From Arbacia lixula (taxonomy: Eukaryota; Echinodermata; Echinoidea; Arbacioida; Arbaciidae), in assembly GCA_963669155.1 (NCBI GenBank), contig OZ022588.1, forward strand, positions 7,933,769 to 7,997,768: a stretch of DNA of 64,000 bases, written 5' to 3'. Under the pieces are notes generated by a model, which was given only the letters and a program-made list of their open reading frames with translations, did not search any database and was not told the DNA's origin. This document shows positions 61,782-64,000 of the stretch, piece after piece. The position numbers and the translations under genes are program-made. Positions within the stretch are counted from its first letter, which is position 1; each line of letters opens with the position of its first letter.

Positions 61782-63388
61782 CATGGGATATAGAAAGAGA
61801 GAAAGACAAAGAGAAAGAGAAAGAGAAAGAGAAAGAGAAAGAGAAAGAGAAAGATAAAGACAAACATTTACATGTGTATAGAGAAAGAAATGAGAGAGGG
61901 AGAGATGGAAAAAGAGACAAAGAAACAGAAACAGAAACAGACGTAGAAAAAAGGAAAAATAAGAGAGGAGAGTACGCAATAGAAAAGGAAAGAGAGAGAG
62001 GGGGGTTTAAGAAACCTGCAGCACATCAGCCAGTAAGTCAAGTCACTCCGCGTCCTCATTTCTCGCCCACCGGTCTGCCGCTATCCCGGTTACTCCTCCA
62101 CCACAGAGGTGATAGCCGGGGGAAGACCAGACTGGTGAGGAAACGCATTGGGAGGATCGCTGCCGTGTCATTACCACGGAGGGATAGCATTTCCAGTGAA
62201 CTCTGCGTGATCCTTGCTTCTCTTGTTTACTAACACGGGAAGTCAAAGACCTATTGACTGCTGCCTGTACATTCACCCACCGGTGCCATGCACTACCAAA
62301 CCAACCAGGAGAAAATGGGTATGGAGCGTCCGTGTATCATTCATTTTAAGACTGCAGTTGTCATATTGATTTTGATCATACATCTTTGTGTGTCATGCAT
62401 TGGGGTGTGCGGTGTATGTGACATACATGTATTGATCTATTCTGATTTCCCCGAGATCTCTTTTTAGATGCATTTACTACAAGTATGTGCTTACTTCTTT
62501 GTGATTTCCATTGAAATTGCAATGCTAATAACTGTTAGTTGCAGTTGCTTACTAGGGTCTATCTATTTTCAGGAGAATACTAGAGAATACAAGAGAATGT
62601 ACACACAGACACACACACAACTGTGAAGAACACTTTTTATCATGAATGATACATTACATAGTACAAAGTATGAAGAATCATTCGGAAAGAGATTTATTAT
62701 AGAGAGCTCTATTATAGATTTATTAAGCAACAAAAAGTGCTTAATGTGTAATAAATCTATAATAAAGAAGACAGAACAATGAGTACATGCGTACAAGATG
62801 ATTAAATGTTAATCATTATGAAATGTAAAAAAATATATATTGTGTGGCATATGTGCAATAACTTGAAAATCAAGAAGACAGCAAATGAATACACATACAT
62901 GTACTGATGTAATGTTACTAATAATCTAATAATAAAATGTGATGTTGGAATGTTATTCAACAAAATCATAACTTGTCATATAAAATAATTTGAAAATCAA
63001 GAAAACAGATCAATTGAGTATAAAGATGTGCTGATTTATTGTTAGTCATTAGAAAATGTAACAAAAATCACATCTCTATGTTGAATTGCTTTTTCAACAA
63101 AATCACATCCTGTCATATGTAACAATCTGAAAATCAAGAAGACAGACCAAATGAGTATAAACATGTGCTGAATAATTGTTCATCATTAAAAATTGTACCA
63201 AAAATCAAATCTTGATATCAAAATGTGTTTTTTGTCTTACCTGAGGCTCTGTCTCCACACACTGCACAGATGCTTTTGTTGATGGACGTTCCTGGCATGG
63301 AACCTGGACTTATTGACGATTGCGCTGGTTGTGAGAAGGGGTTGTGTAAGTGGCCCTGCACGTTGAGATGTAAAATGTCCCGGGGTAA
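20461..63388 (-). CDS. RXR: Retinoid X receptor (RXR, NR2B), six 3' coding exons; N-terminal exon(s) outside window
   Basis: Exons 63388-63241, 30500-30321, 29283-29132, 22685-22559, 22008-21784 and 20711-20461 join in phase into 360 residues with no internal stop. RXR is a ligand-regulated nuclear transcription factor that binds DR1 as a homodimer and is the obligate partner of many class II receptors. Seen directly: two Cys4 zinc fingers (C41, C44, C58, C61; C77, C83, C93, C96), P-box EGCKG, the '[15 protein letters not shown]' C-terminal finger, and a full ligand-binding domain from 161 to 360. Pocket residues A170, A171, W204, R215, C331 and H334 align with human RXRA A271, A272, W305, R316, C432 and H435 at a constant offset of 101. 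The carboxylate anchor Arg is therefore kept. The AF-2 helix 'FLMEMLEAP' is intact. The hinge is shorter than human RXRA by several residues. RXR rather than USP is clear from the conserved AF-2 and pocket. The start codon and most of the A/B domain are missing. Confidence 0.97.
20812..20945. repeat. (ATC)n trinucleotide microsatellite
   Basis: Nearly pure ATC/TCA repeat with later CTC interruptions, about 100 bp inside the RXR intron before the last exon. The poly-Asp and poly-His open frames are artefacts. Confidence 0.9.
21296..21740 (-). mobile_element. Dispersed repeat, inverted copy of 9340-9808
   Basis: It begins 'aaggtggttcgtaaaccacgagtctcacctgatt' and ends 'agactaacaggaaaagtgatcac', the reverse complement of the ends of the copy at 9340. 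Two direct internal repeats contain 'gtggtattacccaaggat'. Its DR1 is degenerate ('tgacctttgagct'). It lies in the last RXR intron. Confidence 0.65.
21784..22008 (-). CDS. RXR: RXR exon: LBD helices H4/5-H8
   Basis: The acceptor is 'ctcacag|GT' and the donor 'AACCCAG|gtgggt'. The 225 bp encode 74 full codons with split Gly and Asp codons at the ends. The product starts '[20 protein letters not shown]' and ends '[14 protein letters not shown]'. It carries the pocket Trp/Asn and the Arg that binds the retinoid carboxylate, plus the heterodimerisation helices H7-H8. Compared with vertebrate RXR it has A for S after 'LLIA'. Confidence 0.97.
22100..22160 (-). pseudogene. Decayed duplicate of the 5' edge of the next RXR exon
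   Basis: 'gtgagagaaggctgcaatca..ttccaac.tg.gagacggg..agcagagaaaatgg' parallels the true exon edge at 21972-22050 ('gtgggagaaggctgcgatca..gttccaacctgtgagatggg'). In the copy, bases for 'NELL' are deleted and the read-through has a stop, so it cannot be a functional exon. Confidence 0.6.
22190..22270 (-). pseudogene. Decayed duplicates of the upstream LBD exon and its donor
   Basis: 22190-22213 resembles exon interior 22574-22597 ('acctggt..tccagagg.agt'). 22232-22270 resembles the donor flank and exon end at 22538-22575 ('ttacctgctctgagcag' identical). Their order is rearranged relative to the real exon, which implies more than one duplication or a deletion. No intact frame remains. Confidence 0.55.
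22288..22425. mobile_element. MITE of the 'ccctgttgcat' family
   Basis: The left end is 'cctgttgcatatatattttcaactgttgtaact' and the right end 'agttaaaatagttgaaaacatatatgtaaca'. It is the same family as 4066 and 7117 and is inserted in the 550-bp LBD intron. Confidence 0.65.
22559..22685 (-). CDS. RXR: RXR exon: LBD helix H3 region
   Basis: The acceptor is a C-rich tract ending 'ccatgcag|AGA' and the donor 'GAGCAG|gtaaag'. The 127 bp encode 42 codons plus one base. The product is '[20 protein letters not shown]' followed by '[20 protein letters not shown]'. It holds pocket alanines A170 and A171 and the Lys/Gln charge-clamp side of the coactivator groove. The intronic flank beside the donor has a short tandem 'gtgccccgcccaaa' repeat. 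Confidence 0.97.
23132..23151 (+). promoter_or_regulatory. Triple AGGTCA array with 1-bp spacing (two overlapping perfect DR1 sites)
   Basis: The half-sites AGGTCA at 23132-23137, 23139-23144 and 23146-23151 are all perfect and all separated by exactly one base. DR1 is the established binding site of RXR homodimers and of RXR heterodimers with PPAR, HNF4-type and COUP-type receptors. It lies inside RXR's own intron, outside the recognised repeats, so autoregulation is a reasonable but untested inference. Confidence 0.6.
23322..23535. repeat. (CT)n-rich microsatellite
   Basis: An interrupted CT/CTTT repeat on the + strand. The (SL)n frame is an artefact. Confidence 0.85.
24040..24290. repeat. 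'ccctgattt'-rich dispersed repeat
   Basis: Multiple 'ttccctgatttt' and 'ccctgatttcc' motifs with interspersed AT-rich sequence, like the piece at 2345-2515. Probably a remnant of a dispersed family; no coding capacity. Confidence 0.45.
24440..24811. mobile_element. TTAA-flanked MITE with ~125-bp terminal inverted repeats
   Basis: It is bounded by TTAA on both sides (24436-24439 and 24812-24815). The left end 'agggaataaactgtactggg' mirrors the right end 'ccctgtacagtatattccct', and similarity continues inward for roughly 125 bp. The TTAA target and AGGG/CCCT ends suggest a piggyBac-mobilised foldback. A half copy lies at 58262. Confidence 0.82.
25450..25570 (+). repeat. Dispersed repeat fragment (also at 10440 and 39660)
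   Basis: It shares 'cacgttac', 'cacatacacct', 'ttggttgttgctagta.gacaaacctc.aacaag' with the other copies. Confidence 0.5.
26209..26645. mobile_element. TTAA-flanked MITE, same family as 11489
   Basis: TTAA lies at 26205-26208 and 26646-26649. The left end is 'agggatagttcaccctgaaa' and the right end 'ttttggggttaataatccct'. The internal 'tttgtgatgtcact..gaggtgctctcccaaatgttgt' is shared with 11489. No transposase frame. Confidence 0.75.
27870..27950. repeat. ~18-bp tandem repeat containing CACCTG
   Basis: Four to five units of 'cataaagaccacctgttc' with changes. Each unit contains an E-box (CACCTG or CATCTG). Confidence 0.7.
28906..29052. mobile_element. MITE of the 'gttgcatatagg' family
   Basis: Inverted arms ('atggtgcatataggttgtcaattattgtaac' and 'gttacaataattgaaaatgtagatgcaacat') with a 'ccatgg' core. 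It lies 80 bp from the hinge exon and splits a duplicated donor-flank sequence. Confidence 0.7.
29132..29283 (-). CDS. RXR: RXR hinge exon
   Basis: The acceptor is 'ctactgcag|CG' and the donor 'ACACCG|gtgagt'. The 152 bp complete the split Ala codon and add 50 codons. The product begins '[20 protein letters not shown]', continues '[20 protein letters not shown]' and ends '[11 protein letters not shown]'. The basic 'QEERQRK' is the C-terminal extension of the DNA-binding domain, and '[15 protein letters not shown]' is helix H1 of the LBD. Vertebrate RXR has about eight more residues before 'DPVTN'. Confidence 0.96.
29570..29710. repeat. Dispersed repeat, copy of a 140-bp family
   Basis: 'ggggaaaattccaatta.tttgcggaggctactttttcaggcctcatgttaagaaa' and 'gaggacagtttttcactg' match similar text at 45775-45920 and 56575-56735. 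Confidence 0.45.
30321..30500 (-). CDS. RXR: RXR exon: rest of finger 1 (P-box) and zinc finger 2
   Basis: The acceptor is 'catgcaacag|GC' and the donor 'CGAGAAG|gtaggg'. The 180 bp complete the split Gly codon and encode 59 residues: '[20 protein letters not shown]', then '[20 protein letters not shown]', then '[20 protein letters not shown]'. All six remaining zinc ligands are present. P-box EGCKG specifies AGGTCA half-sites. The second finger has 'RDDRNCMVD' where vertebrates have 'RDNKDCLID'. A SINE head begins 27 bp upstream of the acceptor. Confidence 0.98.
30527..30595 (+). mobile_element. SINE head beside the RXR DNA-binding exon
   Basis: It has a box A-like 'tggtttagtgc' and an intact box B 'gggttcaaacccc'. 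It lies 27 bp upstream of the exon's acceptor. It was duplicated together with part of the exon to give the block at 30592-30690. Confidence 0.65.
30592..30649 (-). pseudogene. Dead duplicate of the RXR P-box exon start
   Basis: 58 bp on the minus strand read '[20 protein letters not shown]', a clear copy of '[20 protein letters not shown]' in the functional exon. Similarity continues through the intron flank into the SINE head, so the duplicated block is about 100 bp with an offset of about 150 bp. The acceptor AG has become TG, and a zinc-binding Cys (TGT) has become Ser (TCT). The reading frame runs into SINE sequence. It cannot supply a working finger. Confidence 0.85.
30674..30914 (+). 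mobile_element. tRNA-derived SINE, copy 2 (full length)
   Basis: It begins 'cgtggtttagtggtagtgaaaggtgac' and ends 'gagtggagatggtgcacat', matching the copy at 1411-1645 along its length. It is followed by a GT repeat, a common SINE tail site. Confidence 0.72.
30920..31022. repeat. (GT)n microsatellite
   Basis: A long GT repeat with a few interruptions. The (CV)n and (HT)n frames are artefacts. Confidence 0.92.
31575..31635. repeat. 10-bp tandem repeat 'gaatttttag/a'
   Basis: About five consecutive units, AT-rich. Confidence 0.8.
32030..32930. repeat. Diverged tandem array, ~100-bp unit, about nine units
   Basis: The landmark 'aacagg.cct...actatgggaac' recurs at roughly 32061, 32139, 32234, 32461, 32568, 32668, 32806 and 32909. 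Each is followed by 'gtgat.tcac...agtgcacagcccc.acattcat.tttatccttgtacaaggaca'. The two copies near 32520 and 32630 are the most alike. Old satellite-like array; non-coding. Confidence 0.65.
35355..35400. repeat. (GT)n microsatellite
   Basis: A short GT/GC-interrupted repeat beside a GC-richer stretch with 'gagcgagcgaac'-type sequence (35405-35500). Confidence 0.8.
35760..36050. repeat. ~290-bp polypurine tract
   Basis: The + strand is mostly A and G ('gagagaaagaagg'-type). Composition-driven frames cross it. Confidence 0.85.
37253..37659. mobile_element. Foldback/MITE with 'gggcgtgtttat' ends and repeated AAACGCGTTT, copy A
   Basis: It begins 'gggcgtgtttattaac' and ends 'gttgataaacacggcc' territory. 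The interior holds many 'aaacgcgttt'-like palindromes and 'gagttgataaacgca' units. Its left half is the reverse complement of the right half of copy B (37823-38173), including 'gttttgattatggggtttggaaagctgttttgaaac'-type sequence read in pieces. Confidence 0.75.
37823..38173. mobile_element. Foldback/MITE with 'gggccgtgtttatc' ends, copy B (inverted to A)
   Basis: It begins 'gggccgtgtttatcaac' and ends 'gttgataaacacgccc'. It shares with copy A, in reverse complement, the segments 'ccaaaccccataatcaaaac' and 'gcgtttatctcgcttctttaaacgcg'. A 160-bp unique spacer separates the two. No transposase frame. Confidence 0.75.
38400..38515 (+). repeat. Dispersed repeat fragment (also at 11395 and 24340)
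   Basis: 'ttggtaaccataacaacaaagagtt', 'ccctttgtgtgctagataaac' and 'gtgtgtattattggtgga' match the other copies with substitutions. Confidence 0.45.
39660..39785 (-). repeat. Dispersed repeat fragment, reverse copy of 10440
   Basis: 'ccaaagcttgtctgaggtttgtcttagtagcaaatacc' and 'caggtgaatgt' are reverse-complement matches to 10440-10560 and 25450-25570. Confidence 0.5.
41464..41950 (+). repeat. Dispersed ~430-bp repeat family, copy 2
   Basis: 'agggtgacccatttgcaaaagtcatga', 'ttcacaaacctttccagggaaagtga', 'tctctaggttacagga' and 'ttccattttccatgtttt' match copy 1 at 8270. An internal 'cagaaatcag' triplet repeat lies near 41512. The ends are inverted ('aagcagggt' and 'accctgtctt'). Confidence 0.65.
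42140..42540. promoter_or_regulatory. CpG-rich promoter-like island inside the RXR intron
   Basis: About 400 bp of GC- and CpG-rich unique sequence in an otherwise AT-rich intron. It contains an NRF1-type palindrome (42224-42235, tgcgcatgcgcc), a CCAAT box (42317-42321), an octamer ATGCAAAT (42344-42351), a CACGTG E-box (42354-42359) and a TGACG half CRE (42404-42408). The direct repeat 'cgaggacggacgg' occurs at both ends. This is a typical make-up of a TATA-less promoter. Which strand it would drive is not clear: no first exon with a strong donor could be recognised on either side. It could be an alternative RXR promoter or a non-coding RNA start. Confidence 0.5.
42545..43012. repeat. ~470-bp polypurine (GA/GAAA) tract
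   Basis: Almost pure purine on +, directly abutting the CpG-rich island. The long (RE)n, (SL)n and (FS)n open frames here are artefacts. Confidence 0.92.
43650..43910. promoter_or_regulatory. Second CpG-rich non-repetitive segment
   Basis: CpG-dense sequence with short inverted motifs ('tgacgcaatcactcgcgtca', 'gcgcaggggccatccctgcg'), about 700 bp from the polypurine tract. It resembles a regulatory island or an exon of an unseen transcript. An 82-codon minus-strand frame crosses it but resembles nothing I know. Confidence 0.3.
44501..44943 (-). repeat. Dispersed ~430-bp repeat family, copy 3 (reverse)
   Basis: It begins 'aaagacaaggtatcacttttgcaggtcaaa' and ends 'gttgcaaatgggacattccgtcttt', the reverse complement arrangement of copies at 8270 and 41464. 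The 'aaagac' and 'gtcttt' ends support a DNA-transposon origin. Confidence 0.65.
45775..45920. repeat. Dispersed repeat, copy of a 140-bp family
   Basis: 'gtttgcgggggctactttttaagctc.ggtgtcatgaaa', 'ctgcattaaa.c' and 'gaggag..acatttttcg' match 56575-56735 and, less well, 29570-29710. Confidence 0.5.
46518..46585. repeat. (GGGGA)n microsatellite
   Basis: A G-rich pentanucleotide repeat with G-quadruplex potential. Confidence 0.85.
47127..47585. mobile_element. Nested palindromic element with a strong 121-bp hairpin
   Basis: The core 47441-47561 is a near-perfect hairpin: 'ggggcacagttaaaat' pairs with 'attttaactgtgcccc', and 'gatgtcaaaaccatgactatgccc' with its mirror. The flanking 'caaatattgactg' and 'cagtcaatatttg' extend the palindrome. 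An outer pair, 'gattcctctcatctgattggttaaaa' (47127) and its inverse near 47371-47399, encloses further 'gtgcccgggg' motifs. No reading frame of note. Confidence 0.7.
49180..49610. repeat. 12-bp G-rich minisatellite (GGAGATGGGGTG)n
   Basis: About 22 tandem copies between 49310 and 49572, plus diverged flanking units. Each unit has GGGG and GG runs, so the + strand has dense G-quadruplex potential. The tandem ([10 protein letters not shown]) and (PPHLHPIST) open frames are products of the repeat, whose 12-bp period keeps every frame open. Confidence 0.92.
50460..51150 (+). repeat. Tandem array (~120-180 bp unit) with a decayed protein-like frame
   Basis: At least four units share 'gtactggaactagtactggtgatgtactctac', 'ctagtactggcgctggtggtaca' and 'ccaggattcacaggagagctgtcatccaaggaa'. 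In frame, a unit reads '[18 protein letters not shown]' and '[16 protein letters not shown]'; 'CxPGFTGE' looks like an EGF-type or similar Cys-rich repeat. Each unit has frame breaks and stops, and I see no splice sites, so it is not a working gene. It may be a decayed, amplified exon fragment or pure chance. Confidence 0.55.
52559..52618. repeat. Two-copy tandem repeat of about 28 bp
   Basis: 'attggtccatatacttatttt' occurs twice in immediate succession. Confidence 0.85.
53120..53245. repeat. (CA)n microsatellite, interrupted
   Basis: CA repeats around 53135-53170 and 53228-53245. Confidence 0.85.
54842..54951. mobile_element. 110-bp MITE with ~25-bp terminal inverted repeats
   Basis: The left end 'ggggccatgttcatgaaatctt' mirrors the right end 'aaggtttcatgaatatggcccc'. 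Non-coding. Confidence 0.7.
56575..56735. repeat. Dispersed repeat, copy of a 140-bp family
   Basis: 'cagaggcaacttttcaaacctgctgttcatgaaa', 'ttttgcattaaac.ttaggaggaatcatttttcgctgggg' match 45775-45920. Confidence 0.5.
56942..57980. mobile_element. hAT-like non-autonomous DNA transposon (1039 bp) with perfect 8-bp target duplication
   Basis: The left terminus 'taggcctgagtcgaatcgatt' and right terminus 'aatcgatatgactcaggctta' are inverted repeats that continue imperfectly for about 95 bp, including 'gatgcatcgat'. The element is flanked by AAGTCAAG at 56934-56941 and 57981-57988. Eight-base duplications are the mark of hAT elements. The interior has no transposase frame. It is CpG-richer than its surroundings and holds three CCCGGAAG/A Ets-type motifs (57313, 57494, 57545), a CACGTG (57444) and an ACGTCA (57434), suggesting a retained promoter. 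Confidence 0.82.
58262..58394 (+). mobile_element. Half copy of the TTAA MITE family at 24440
   Basis: TTAA (58258-58261) then 'agggaatatactgtactggg', continuing to 'ttagaaacttgctgagagttatttgccct'. It matches one arm of the element at 24440-24811; the other arm is missing. Confidence 0.75.
59240..59477. mobile_element. TTAA-type MITE, related to 16682
   Basis: The right end 'cgggtaggactttccct' is followed by TTAA (59478-59481). The inner 'caatgaaggtttcac' and 'gttgaaccttcac' sequences are inverted. The left end is degenerate. Confidence 0.6.
59866..60008 (+). repeat. Dispersed repeat, forward copy of 5102-5235
   Basis: 'gggggcttctttttgagcac', 'cggctacaattatacattatgtctatggga' and 'gtgaaattgccccgagcccctgt' are the reverse complement of text at 5102-5235. 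Confidence 0.6.
61160..62005. repeat. ~850-bp polypurine tract
   Basis: Almost continuous A/G sequence on + ('gagaaagaga'-type), ending next to a GC-rich island. The very long (SL)n/(FS)n and (KE)n frames over it are artefacts. Confidence 0.93.
62030..62287 (+). promoter_or_regulatory. GC/CpG-rich unique island next to the polypurine tract
   Basis: About 260 bp of non-repetitive, CpG-containing sequence ('ccgcgtcctcatttctcgcccaccgg') with an inverted pair 'ctatcccgg' and 'ccggg'. It directly precedes an ATG in a fair Kozak context at 62288. It resembles a 5' UTR or promoter. The strand is inferred from the downstream ORF. Confidence 0.35.
62288..62467 (+). CDS. Candidate small ORF / first exon with a membrane anchor (59 codons)
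   Basis: ATG in 'ggtgccATGc', followed by 59 codons to TAG. The N-terminus '[20 protein letters not shown]' is polar and basic. Residues 20-41 are hydrophobic ('[19 protein letters not shown]') and Cys-rich, as in a type II signal anchor. The GC-rich island just upstream supports a real 5' end. Possible donors are 'ATGG|gtatgg' (62319) and 'cggt|gtatgt' (62413), so it may be the first exon of a + strand gene nested in the RXR intron. I do not recognise it; chance is quite possible. Confidence 0.25.
   Translation: MHYQTNQEKMGMERPCIIHFKTAVVILILIIHLCVSCIGVCGVCDIHVLIYSDFPEISF
62763..63240. repeat. AT-rich tandem array (~105-136 bp unit) abutting the RXR donor
   Basis: 'tgaaaatcaagaagacag' recurs near 62863, 62991 and 63128 (with a partial at 62763). 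Each is followed by 'aatga.ta.a.a.tgtactga', 'tgtta.tcatta' and 'aacaaaatcacat'. The array stops at the splice donor of exon 63241-63388. A small inverted repeat lies just outside it at 62707-62765. Confidence 0.75.
63241..63388 (-). CDS. RXR: RXR exon: end of A/B domain and first half of zinc finger 1
   Basis: The acceptor on the minus strand is 'ttgttccgtag|TTA' and the donor 'GCCTCAG|gtaaga'. The 148 bp give 49 codons plus one base. The product starts '[20 protein letters not shown]', then '[19 protein letters not shown]', then '[10 protein letters not shown]'. The CAVCGDRAS start of the DNA-binding domain carries C41 and C44. The split Gly codon continues in the exon 32.7 kb away at 30500. 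The A/B part is Ser/Pro/Gln-rich, as usual for RXR. The first codon is not Met, so an upstream exon is required. Confidence 0.95.
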
Positions 63389-64000
63389 CTACGGAACAAC
63401 AAACATCACAAGAAAATGAAACACTCAATGTAAATAAGAAACTGTAACATGTACATTGTACACGTACAGTGGAGTCTAAGATGAACCTCCAAGCTCATTG
63501 AAATACAAATCTTACTTTATGCTTCCATACTGAAACAAATTTATGGAAAATTAACCTTGGTTTAACATATATGTAATACTTGCAATTTTAATCAATTTAC
63601 ATGTAAAAATTAAAGAAGAAAACACTATCACTTACAAAAAATATCAAACAACATGTAAAAATCACCAAATTTTCAAATTGTAGAATTATATACATGTAAG
63701 AAACGCATTCTTCTATTCCAAGCTTTAAAAAAATCTATTATTTTACAAATAACAGTAAAAAAAAAATATTTAAGATATGGCAATTAAACACTTTTTTGTA
63801 CACAGCAAATATGAATCATGATACACCACACAACTAAAATGATTGAACATGAATTTAAAAAAATTGCATTTCAAGAAAATAAAGAGCTTTGCCACTAAAA
63901 TTCAACAGATATTTGTACATGTATGTGTACTATCAGCATTAATGAGATGATCACAGGAGTGGCTAAATAGGAGTGTAATAACTGCTATAAAGTACCGCCT
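63389..64000 (-). other. Upstream RXR intron (no feature seen)
   Basis: AT-rich sequence 5' (in gene sense) of the zinc-finger exon, with several 'acatgta' repeats. No exon or promoter-like composition is seen. Confidence 0.5.

Larger units (their letters stand above)
30501..63240 (-). other. 32.7-kb RXR intron splitting the two zinc fingers
   Basis: A single intron with the conserved RXR position (codon Ser-Gly/Lys, phase 1). Its notable contents are listed separately. The remaining AT-rich stretches (about 31.1-32.0, 33.1-35.3, 36.3-37.2, 39.8-41.4, 45.0-47.1, 47.9-49.1, 51.2-54.8, 55.0-56.5 and 60.0-61.1 kb) show short open frames only, without recognisable domains, and I could assign nothing further to them. 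Confidence 0.7.

Noticed and set aside
61132..61979. Two minus-strand frames of 262 and 274 codons, Ser/Leu/Phe-rich
   Set aside because: Pure products of the polypurine tract; length and hydrophobicity come from composition.
63237..63428. 63-codon minus-strand frame over the RXR zinc-finger exon
   Set aside because: It is in the wrong frame; the shifted frame gives CAVCGDRAS and joins the next exon in phase.
1..64000. CRISPR array, bacterial operon or phage features
   Set aside because: The window is eukaryotic with spliced genes; the tandem arrays lack regular unique spacers.

Overview
This window is animal genomic DNA: AT-rich, intron-rich, with GT-AG splice sites and dense short non-autonomous transposons and microsatellites. 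The transposon families (TTAA-flanked MITEs, long palindromic foldbacks, 'gggccctgttgcat' elements) and the gene content suggest a marine deuterostome. An echinoderm, perhaps a sea urchin, is the best guess, but the species cannot be fixed from the sequence alone.

Two protein-coding genes point at each other. On the + strand, the last four coding exons (1830-6351) of an ST6GALNAC5/6-type alpha-2,6-sialyltransferase give 240 C-terminal residues with sialylmotifs L, S, III and VS; its 5' exons lie left of the window. On the - strand, six exons spread over 43 kb (63388 down to 20461) encode 360 residues of a retinoid X receptor (RXR, NR2B). They cover the end of the A/B region, both zinc fingers, the hinge and a complete ligand-binding domain ending in an intact AF-2 helix. 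All junctions are in phase. The exon for the N-terminus lies beyond 64000.

Region by region: 1-6351 is the sialyltransferase with three introns. 6352 to about 11000 is its 3' flank, probably partly 3' UTR. 11.2-12.7 kb is a cluster of MITEs. 12.7-20.46 kb is a repeat-poor stretch downstream of the RXR stop codon, possibly a long 3' UTR. 20.46-30.5 kb holds five RXR exons. 30.5-63.24 kb is one giant RXR intron that separates the two zinc fingers. It contains several unusual items: a CpG-rich promoter-like island with an NRF1 palindrome, a 1 kb hAT-like element with a perfect 8-bp target duplication, foldback elements, a 12-bp G-rich minisatellite, a tandem array with a decayed EGF-like-looking reading frame, and a possible small transmembrane ORF on the + strand.

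The points most worth a second look are these: (i) three perfect AGGTCA half-sites spaced by one base (overlapping DR1, the RXR homodimer site) inside RXR's own intron; (ii) a dead duplicate of the first-finger/P-box exon with a lost acceptor AG and a Cys-to-Ser change, plus further exon-edge duplicates in the ligand-binding-domain introns; (iii) the intronic promoter-like island; and (iv) the small ORF at 62288. I found no evidence for a novel enzymatic or defence system. Most other open frames are simple-sequence artefacts.
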